Assembly (NCBI GenBank): GCA_015655485.1
Contig: JAATEZ010000030.1
Span: forward strand, 1-6,322
Length of the DNA: 6,322 nucleotides
Direction of reading: 5' to 3'
DNA from: Lactobacillales bacterium
Lineage (GTDB): Bacteria > Bacillota > Bacilli > Lactobacillales > Vagococcaceae
This document shows, piece after piece, positions 1-4,308 of the stretch. Position 1 is the stretch's first letter. The number at the start of each line of letters is the position of its first letter. The notes under the pieces were generated by a model. That model worked only from the letters and a program-made list of their open reading frames with translations, searched no databases and was not told where the DNA came from. Made by a program: the position numbers and the translations under genes.

Positions 1-402
1 AAAAAAATAAAAATATTTTCGGAGTAGTTGATTCTACTCTGTTTTTTTATTCTCAGAACAGTTAAAGCTGGTCTGAGCAAAGAGGAATAATGGTTCATTT
101 GTTCTTCGTCTAACGATAAATCAGGATTATTCTTTTTGATATTTTTAAATAAATGAATAAATCAGTTGAAAATATTTTCAAAATCATAGTAGGACATTCT
201 ATATTTAAGTGAATTGAAAAGTAAAAATGCTTCTTGATACTTCACTTTATTCAAATAATCTATTGTAAAATCTAATCTGGATACTTTTGTCCCATCTGCC
301 TTCTCTTTTCTCCCCAAAGTCTTCTGATGAAATTTATTTTCTTAAAATAATTCCTATTCCCTGACCAGCCAGCTTTACTTTTCTCATCAACCAATCCGTC
401 AT
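1..402 (-). pseudogene. Decayed minus-strand gene, frameshift plus in-frame stop
   Basis: No intact ORF is present, but protein-like sequence persists. From an ATG at 402-400 the frame reads MTDWLMRKVKLAGQGIGIIL and stops at TAA 336-334. A second frame, open from 341, reads on through KADGTKVSRLDFTIDYLNKV and SLKYRMSYYDFENIFN to a TGA at 164-162. The same frame then stays open to the window edge (FIHLFKNIKKNNPDLSLDEE, then MNHYSSLLRPALTVL). Joining these needs one frameshift in the A-rich run near 333-341 and reading the TGA as a former TGG. AAGGAG at 422-417 is a possible ribosome binding site, 14 bases from the ATG. The beginning (DWLMR followed by a hydrophobic stretch) vaguely recalls small DUF6483-type proteins of lactic acid bacteria, but I do not firmly recognise the family. 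The real end may lie near the terminator at 21-48 or outside the window. Confidence 0.45.
21..48 (+). terminator. Short intrinsic terminator, possibly bidirectional
   Basis: GAGTAG (22-27) pairs with CTACTC (34-39) around a six-base loop, with a G-T wobble extending the stem. Seven Ts follow at 42-48 on the plus strand. On the minus strand the same stem is followed, after a few bases, by a T-rich run reaching the window edge. It could end a plus-strand gene lying left of the window and also the decayed minus-strand gene described next. The stem is short, so efficiency is uncertain. Confidence 0.5.
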
Positions 403-603
403 CCATATTTATCCATCTCCTTCAACTAAATAAGAAAGCCGCAGATATTTTCTTTATGTTATTTTACAACTTTATGTGTGAAAAGGAAACGAACGGCTCT
501 CTTTTTGGTTATTAAAATCACTGACCTTTAACAAGAGCACTATTATAAAAAAAAGTATTTTGCCAATCCATACGAATTTGCATACCCAAGTGCAATTAAT
601 TAT
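403..603. other. AT-rich spacer with no recognisable gene
   Basis: No ORF with a ribosome binding site and no RNA gene is visible. A 5-base inverted repeat TTGCA/TGCAA lies at about 579-596, just upstream of the candidate promoter at 604. I see no convincing minus-strand promoter for the decayed gene to its left. Confidence 0.4.
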
Positions 604-632
604 TTGTTGTTAGAATCATTTATATTTATATT
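604..632 (+). promoter_or_regulatory. Candidate promoter for the two micro-ORFs
   Basis: TTGTTG (604-609), a 17-base spacer and TATATT (627-632) fit a sigma-A promoter. This would give a leader of roughly 85-90 bases before the first micro-ORF at 726. The surrounding sequence is AT-rich, so chance matches are likely. Support is spacing and position only. Confidence 0.3.
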
Positions 633-725
633 TATGATAAGACACTTTTCGATCAATAGATGATCAAAGCACGAGCAGTCCTAAGTTGTTGATTACTCAC
701 ATGATCGATTTACAAAGGAAGGAAT

Positions 726-794
726 ATGATTTATGATTATTTGTTATTTAATTTTATTGTATCCTCAAATAAGCTGATGAAAATACCCATGTAA
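726..794 (+). CDS. 22-residue micro-ORF with good ribosome binding site
   Basis: ATG at 726 is preceded by AAAGGA (714-719) at six bases' spacing, and the frame ends at TAA 792-794. The peptide starts MIYDYLLFNFIV and ends SNKLMKIPM. The first half is hydrophobic and aromatic, the second half slightly basic. The next micro-ORF starts 15 bases beyond the stop, with its ribosome binding site in that gap, so the two could be translated from one message. I do not recognise the peptide. It could be a leader peptide for the downstream ORF, a small membrane peptide, or chance. Evidence is the Shine-Dalgarno sequence and the tandem layout only. Confidence 0.25.
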   Translation: MIYDYLLFNFIVSSNKLMKIPM

Positions 795-809
795 GCAGGA
801 GGTCAACTA

Positions 810-926
810 ATGAATCAAAGGCAATATTCTCTACTCGATTATTTAGTGAAAAAGGGAGGTAAAGAAGTATTAAAAAAATTTAGGAGTGTTAAATTAGCTA
901 ATTTGGACTGGCGATCCAAATTGTAA
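810..926 (+). CDS. 38-residue basic small protein, unknown
   Basis: ATG at 810 has a near-perfect Shine-Dalgarno sequence, AGGAGGT (797-803), at six bases' spacing; the frame ends at TAA 924-926. The product begins MNQRQYSLLDYLVKKGGKEV and continues LKKFRSVKLANLDW to a basic C-terminus. It has about ten Lys/Arg against three Asp/Glu. Leu, Val and Phe spaced among the lysines would allow a cationic amphipathic helix, and a GG pair sits at residues 16-17. No signal peptide or cysteines are present. An intrinsic terminator begins 20 bases after the stop and a second follows, which suggests a separate short transcript. Candidates are a small regulatory, toxin-like or antimicrobial-like peptide, or a fragment of something larger. 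I do not recognise a family and assign no function. Confidence 0.45.
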   Translation: MNQRQYSLLDYLVKKGGKEVLKKFRSVKLANLDWRSKL

Positions 927-946
927 ACAGTATCTTTAATTTTGAC

Positions 947-979
947 GAATTAATTTCAGACTGAAAAAATTCTTTTTTT
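947..979 (+). terminator. Intrinsic terminator after the 38-codon ORF
   Basis: GAATT (947-951) pairs with AATTC (968-972). Inside it TTTCA (954-958) pairs with TGAAA (962-966) around a GAC loop, with a small internal bulge. Seven Ts follow at 973-979. The stem is AT-rich, so it may leak; a second terminator lies 55 bases further on. Confidence 0.5.
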
Positions 980-1034
980 AGATTTTTGAAAAACTTAGTT
1001 ATTATATATAAGTATTTTGGTTTATCAGAAATAG

Positions 1035-1077
1035 AACACTTCTTTTGGCAAAATGGCAGAAAGAAGTGTTTTTTTTT
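1035..1077 (+). terminator. Strong intrinsic terminator upstream of corA
   Basis: A perfect 11-base stem (AACACTTCTTT at 1035-1045 with AAAGAAGTGTT at 1060-1070) closes a 14-base loop. Seven further Ts extend the arm at 1071-1077. It separates the micro-ORF transcript from the corA gene, which therefore needs its own promoter. Confidence 0.8.
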
Positions 1078-1135
1078 GTGTGTTCAGAAAAAAAAGAGCA
1101 GGACTAAAAAAAATAGCGGAAAAGAGTGATTATCG

Positions 1136-1165
1136 TTGCACATTCTTTGCGGCTGTGTTTATTAT
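1136..1165 (+). promoter_or_regulatory. Candidate corA promoter
   Basis: TTGCAC (1136-1141) and TATTAT (1160-1165) are separated by 18 bases and lie between the strong terminator and the corA start. Transcription would begin near 1172, leaving a leader of about 23 bases. That is too short for a magnesium-sensing riboswitch, and no such structure is seen. Confidence 0.4.
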
Positions 1166-1194
1166 GTTAATAGAAACCTTATTGGAGGAGAAAA

Positions 1195-2100
1195 ATGGAA
1201 AAAAAGCGTAGTTTTAATCAGCAAAAAAATTTTTGGATCAATGTGAACAGCACTGATGTGGCGGCCATTGCAGATTTAAGAGAAAAATATGATCTGAGCG
1301 ATGAGATGCTGACTTATTCACTGGATAAAAATGAACGAGCCCGAGTAGAATACAGCACCGTAGAAAAAGCCCTGCTTGTTGTCTACAATGTACCCAACAT
1401 GAAAAAGAATGAAAATCATTACGAGACCAGTCCCGTGACTTTTATTATCAAAGACAATAATCTTTTCTCATTTACTTCAGGAAATACTGAGTATATCATT
1501 GATATGATAGAGACCTTGCTGCACCGGCTTCCCTACCTAAGCGAGTATAGTCTGTTATTCCATACGCTTTTTTTGACTGCGGATGCATTTTTTCCGTTGA
1601 TCGAAGAAGTCAACAATGAGTGGGTTCGTTTGAATAAGAAATTACGGAAAAAAACAACCAATAAAAATTTGCTGGAACTTTCAGATGTGGAGATCGGCTT
1701 GGTTTATCTGGTCACGGCCGCGAAACAAAATTCAGTTTTATTAGAACAAATCAAAGCTCTGGCATTTTACCGGGAGATGTCCGAAGATGAGAAAGAAGAA
1801 TTGGATGATGCCTTGATTGAGGCGAAGCAGGCAGTAGAAATGACACAACTGACTTCACAGATCTTGGATCAGCTTTCCGGCACGTACAACAATTTATTAA
1901 ATAATAATCTAAATGATACAATGAAATTTTTGACAGTCTGGTCCTTGCTGCTGACGGTCCCGACGATCGTCACGGGCTTCTTTGGCATGAACGTTCCCTT
2001 ACCATTTACTCATTCGGTTTTCGGCTGGGGAATTGCCCTGATAATTAGTTTGTTTCTTTCAATTTGGATGATGATCGCTTTATGGCGTCGGATTCATTAA
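1195..2100 (+). CDS. corA: CorA-family divalent metal ion transport protein
   Basis: This 301-residue protein has the CorA plan: a long, charged cytoplasmic N-terminal domain (about 1-240), then two membrane helices at the C-terminus (about 245-263 and 278-297). The family signature Gly-Met-Asn is at 264-266, in the context GFFGMNVPLP, at the end of the first helix. In CorA proteins this motif forms the selectivity filter of a homopentameric channel for Mg2+ and sometimes Co2+ or Ni2+; some relatives (ZntB) move Zn2+ instead. The length is normal and the gene looks intact. The loop after GMN (about 267-277) has no acidic residues, unlike the MPEL-type loop of classical CorA, so the preferred ion is uncertain. 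The ATG at 1195 follows GGAGGAG (1184-1190) by four bases. It appears monocistronic and is unrelated to the decarboxylase genes to the right. Confidence 0.9.
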   Translation: MEKKRSFNQQKNFWINVNSTDVAAIADLREKYDLSDEMLTYSLDKNERARVEYSTVEKALLVVYNVPNMKKNENHYETSPVTFIIKDNNLFSFTSGNTEYIIDMIETLLHRLPYLSEYSLLFHTLFLTADAFFPLIEEVNNEWVRLNKKLRKKTTNKNLLELSDVEIGLVYLVTAAKQNSVLLEQIKALAFYREMSEDEKEELDDALIEAKQAVEMTQLTSQILDQLSGTYNNLLNNNLNDTMKFLTVWSLLLTVPTIVTGFFGMNVPLPFTHSVFGWGIALIISLFLSIWMMIALWRRIH

Positions 2101-2219
2101 AAGCTGCAGCTTCTGCAGGCACTAATTATTTCACGTCGATTGATTATTGTATGGGTTGACAGCGGCTCTTTGATTATCCGTTATTGTTTGGTTGTTTTTT
2201 CTGGTTGCTCAATTTTAAT

Positions 2220-2242
2220 GAGAAAAATAATTACTTTTTCTC
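2220..2242. terminator. Possible terminator hairpin between convergent genes
   Basis: GAGAAAAA (2220-2227) pairs with TTTTTCTC (2235-2242) around a 7-base loop. Flanking T and A runs could lengthen the stem on both sides. There is no clean T tail outside the stem on either strand, so its role as the terminator for corA or the DUF554 gene is a guess from position. Confidence 0.35.
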
Positions 2243-2364
2243 AAAAAAGCAGCGCCATCTCCTTCATTTTTCTGGATTCGACGGGGCGTTTTTAGTTGAT
2301 ATCTGTCTTACGGTGTCAATCCCGGTTGTGTTCTTTAGCAGCAAACTCAAATCAGGATTGATAT

Positions 2365-2385
2365 GATGGAGAGACAGTCTCCATC
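2365..2385. repeat. 8-base inverted repeat
   Basis: GATGGAGA (2365-2372) and TCTCCATC (2378-2385) form a perfect 8-base stem with a 5-base loop, 47 bases past the DUF554 gene stop. No T-run follows on either strand, so it is not a standard terminator. It could protect or process the 3' end of the DUF554 message. Confidence 0.4.
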
Positions 2386-2431
2386 TCAAGCTCAAATTTG
2401 CGCCGTTTCTGGTGTTAGTTCTGCTTTTATA

Positions 2432-3163
2432 CTAATGCACGAACGGCAGGATCCAGTTGACCCACATCCAGCTGAGCGGCATGACAAGGATCATGGCCGG
2501 TATCATATCGGCAATAGGAAACATTTTTAATTTAACCATGCGAAAACCGGTTGCCAACATTAGAAATCCGCCGCAGGCCTTAAAATCAGCGATCATATCC
2601 GGGGTCGTCAGCGGGAAAATCGATTTTGCCAATAAAAATAATATGAAGAAAATAATAAATTGCGGTAAAGCGATCACTGAAACAACATAACCTAGATTAC
2701 AAGCAAAAATAGCGGCTGTAAAGAAATCCAAGATAGATTTTGAAATCAAGATTGTATGGTCTCCGGTCATCCCGGCGTCAAGACTGCCGTATATTCCGGT
2801 TCCGCTTGCACAAAAAAGAACAATGATCGTTGTGAGCTGGGCAACAAAATCATCTTTTGACAAACCTTTTTTATCAGATTTGAAAATTTTTGTGATTGGT
2901 TTTTGCATGAGCAGGGCACCGCTGTTTACTATATTCCCAAAATGTAAACTTAGACCGATCCCGGTTCCAATAACGATCGCAAAAATAACTGCAGGCATAT
3001 ATTTCATCAAACCGATAGCGCTGATCCCCATTCCCATCGAACAAACACCAAAAATCATAGTGATTTCTGTTTTAAATTTATCCGAAAGTTTATTTCCTAA
3101 AAAACCGCCTAATACCCCTCCCAATAAAACAGAACACGCGTTAATTATTACTCCAACAGGCAT
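2432..3163 (-). CDS. DUF554 family membrane protein (YdfK/YqgA type)
   Basis: This 243-residue, strongly hydrophobic protein matches the DUF554 family (B. subtilis YdfK, E. coli YqgA) in length and motifs. It has a glycine-rich N-terminus (VIINACSVLLGGVLGG), the conserved core CASGTGIYGSLDAGMTGDH (about 118-136), and an IPAMILVMPL segment near the C-terminus (221-230). Roughly six or seven membrane helices are visible; the most polar stretch, about 91-106, is probably a loop. The family has no established function, and transport is only presumed from topology. ATG at 3163 is preceded by AAAGGAG nine bases upstream on the minus strand. The gene is divergent from the LysR-type regulator, and its promoter carries the same composite operator as the decarboxylase gene. 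By inference it may handle a substrate or product of that pathway. No truncation is seen. Confidence 0.85.
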   Translation of the reverse strand: MPVGVIINACSVLLGGVLGGFLGNKLSDKFKTEITMIFGVCSMGMGISAIGLMKYMPAVIFAIVIGTGIGLSLHFGNIVNSGALLMQKPITKIFKSDKKGLSKDDFVAQLTTIIVLFCASGTGIYGSLDAGMTGDHTILISKSILDFFTAAIFACNLGYVVSVIALPQFIIFFILFLLAKSIFPLTTPDMIADFKACGGFLMLATGFRMVKLKMFPIADMIPAMILVMPLSWMWVNWILPFVH

Positions 3164-3218
3164 TTTATCTGACTCCTTTCTTTTTTTGTTAAAAAAGAAT
3201 AATTAATATTCCAGAATC

Positions 3219-3247
3219 ATTTTATCTGCAGCAGAGAAAAACTACAA
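3219..3247 (-). promoter_or_regulatory. Predicted DUF554 gene promoter
   Basis: On the minus strand, TTGTAG (3247-3242) and TAAAAT (3224-3219) are 17 bases apart, with a predicted start near 3212 and a leader of about 50 bases. The -35 box is weak, as expected for an activator-dependent promoter. Distance to the upstream dyad and the shared CGAATTGT at the -35 match the decarboxylase promoter exactly, which strengthens the call. Confidence 0.5.
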
Positions 3248-3282
3248 TTCGTTTTTTGTGATATAATATTCTGAAATGGAAT
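3244..3282 (-). promoter_or_regulatory. LysR-type operator between DUF554 gene and lysR
   Basis: On the minus strand this is ATTCC (3282-3278), six bases, GAATATT (3271-3265), thirteen bases, CGAATTGT (3251-3244). The plus strand reads AATATTCTGAAATGGAAT at 3265-3282, which matches 16 of 18 bases of the dyad upstream of the decarboxylase. It contains a T-N11-A LysR box (3269-3281). The centre lies about 62 bases upstream of the predicted DUF554 start, the classic activator position. It also overlaps the last bases of the lysR -10 box and the lysR start site, so binding could repress lysR. Confidence 0.6.
3259..3267 (+). promoter_or_regulatory. Extended -10 promoter of the lysR gene
   Basis: TG at 3259-3260, one base, then a perfect TATAAT (3262-3267) form an extended -10 element. 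No good -35 is visible, which such promoters tolerate. Transcription would begin near 3274, inside the operator. Confidence 0.6.
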
Positions 3283-3298
3283 GAGAGGATCTGGAAAA

Positions 3299-4198
3299 TT
3301 GGATATACAAAAATTTGTATTTTTTATTAGTTTGGCGGAAACTTTAAACTATACCGAAACGGCTGAGCAGGCTTACACGACTCAAGGAAATGTCTCCAAG
3401 CAGATTATTGCCTTGGAAAAGGAATTAGGAACAGAGCTTTTTGATCGTTCGCGCCGCAATATTAAATTGACCAATTCCGGCAGGACCGCTCTGCCTTATG
3501 CTGTAAATTTGGTAAATACCTATGAAGAACTGAAACAAACTTTAGCTTATCTTGAGGATTTTCATAAACTTCAATTGACTTTACACGGCATCCCGACCAT
3601 GTCAAGTTATCAGGTACTCTCTCTGATTGGAGAATTTCACAAGCAGCATCCTCAAATTTTTATCATGGTTGAGGAAGAAGAAAGCGATTCGCTTTTGAAA
3701 ACGCTGGATCAGGAAATTTGCGATATAAGTTTTGCGAGAACTTTTGCTGTCGACTTGAAGAATTATGAGCGAATTGTAGTTTCTCAAGACCATTTTGTTG
3801 CGGTGCTGCCGGCAAATCACCGCTTGGCGGATCACTCTGTGATCAGGCTGGAGGAATTAAAAAACGAGACTTTTCTTCAACTTGGGAAAAGCACGCAATT
3901 ATATGATGTGGTCATTGGGATGTGTTTATCGGCCGGGTTTACTCCGCATATCGGCTATCATGGACAACGAATTGATTTAATTCAAAATTCTATTGCTGAC
4001 GGAATGGGTGTATCACTGATGATGGAGAAAACTGTTGATAAATTTCATGATTATAAGATAGCAACGGTTCCGATAGATGTTAAAAAATACAGTGAGGTCA
4101 GTTTTATCCGCAAAAAAAAAAAGCAGCATTCTGCGGCGATGAATTTATTTTGGGCTTTTCTTCGTTCTAAAATTGAACCACTGTCCAATGCTACGTGA
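3299..4198 (+). CDS. LysR-type transcriptional regulator
   Basis: The protein has 299 residues from the TTG at 3299 (the ORF also extends to an ATG at 3281). The N-terminal winged helix-turn-helix is plain: MDIQKFVFFISLAETLNYTE, then TTQGNVSKQIIALEKELG and LFDRSRRNIKLTNSG (to about residue 62). The remainder has the usual two-lobed effector-binding domain, and total length is typical for LysR regulators. TTG is preferred because it gives the standard family N-terminus, is preceded nine bases upstream by GAGGA (3285-3289), and leaves a leader of about 25 bases. The ATG at 3281 would lie about seven bases from the predicted start site with no ribosome binding site. It is divergent from the DUF554 gene and 110 bases upstream of the decarboxylase, and likely activates both in response to an aromatic acid. 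L. plantarum has a LysR regulator of tannin genes (TanR), but orthology cannot be judged here. Confidence 0.9.
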   Translation: MDIQKFVFFISLAETLNYTETAEQAYTTQGNVSKQIIALEKELGTELFDRSRRNIKLTNSGRTALPYAVNLVNTYEELKQTLAYLEDFHKLQLTLHGIPTMSSYQVLSLIGEFHKQHPQIFIMVEEEESDSLLKTLDQEICDISFARTFAVDLKNYERIVVSQDHFVAVLPANHRLADHSVIRLEELKNETFLQLGKSTQLYDVVIGMCLSAGFTPHIGYHGQRIDLIQNSIADGMGVSLMMEKTVDKFHDYKIATVPIDVKKYSEVSFIRKKKKQHSAAMNLFWAFLRSKIEPLSNAT

Positions 4199-4222
4199 GC
4201 AAATAGCGGAGAGCACTTAAAA

Positions 4223-4267
4223 CAAAATATTCCGAAAGGGAATATTTTGAAGCAGAACTCGAATTGT
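4223..4267 (+). promoter_or_regulatory. LysR-type operator of the decarboxylase gene
   Basis: A perfect 11-base inverted repeat, CAAAATATTCC (4223-4233) and GGAATATTTTG (4239-4249), flanks GAAAG. It holds a T-N11-A box at 4230-4242 and is centred at 4236, about 63 bases before the predicted start site. A CGAATTGT motif (4260-4267) overlaps the -35 box. The pattern ATTCC-N6-GAATATT-N13-CGAATTGT (4229-4267) is repeated exactly upstream of the DUF554 gene. No T-run follows, so the palindrome is not a terminator for lysR. Confidence 0.7.
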
Positions 4268-4292
4268 TTCTTTTCCTTTAAGTGATTATACT
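4264..4292 (+). promoter_or_regulatory. Predicted decarboxylase gene promoter
   Basis: TTGTTT (4264-4269), a 17-base spacer and TATACT (4287-4292) predict a start near 4299. This leaves only about 10 bases before the GTG at 4309 or 22 before the ATG at 4321. The weak -35 beside the operator fits LysR-type activation. Confidence 0.55.
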
Positions 4293-4308
4293 GATCATGG
4301 AGTAAACT

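Larger units (their letters stand above)
2101..2431. other. Convergent intergenic region, no supported gene
   Basis: This region lies between the 3' ends of corA (plus) and the DUF554 gene (minus). It contains a 12-base palindrome AAGCTGCAGCTT just after the corA stop (2100-2111), a consensus-like TTGACA (2156-2161) without a matching -10 box, and two hairpins listed separately. A 60-codon plus-strand frame starting with TTG near 2184 has no ribosome binding site and is not called. On the minus strand the frame of the DUF554 gene stays open for 55 codons past its stop, discussed as a finding. Confidence 0.5.

Noticed and set aside
436..515. AGCCG/CGGCT inverted repeat followed by CTCTTTTT
   Set aside because: A five-base stem with a loop of about 60 bases is not a credible terminator.
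983..1012. Promoter-like TTGAAA/TATAAG just before the 1035 terminator
   Set aside because: Spacer of 15 bases is poor and it would transcribe only a hairpin; a small RNA cannot be supported.
2156..2187. Consensus TTGACA after corA as a promoter
   Set aside because: No acceptable -10 box at 16-18 bases and no supported gene downstream.
2184..2366. 60-codon plus-strand ORF starting with TTG
   Set aside because: No ribosome binding site, a rare start codon, no recognisable motif, and it lies in a convergent spacer containing hairpins.
2457..3206. Two plus-strand ORFs (2457-2690 and 2823-3206) opposite the DUF554 gene
   Set aside because: They are antisense to a clear family member with conserved motifs; their proteins are shadows.
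3205..3212. Third AATATTCC half-site near the DUF554 start site
   Set aside because: Only one arm matches; the other half and spacing do not, so it may be chance in AT-rich DNA.
4223..4249. Palindrome after lysR as a transcription terminator
   Set aside because: No T-run follows the stem, and its sequence and spacing recur at the DUF554 promoter, so an operator explains it better.
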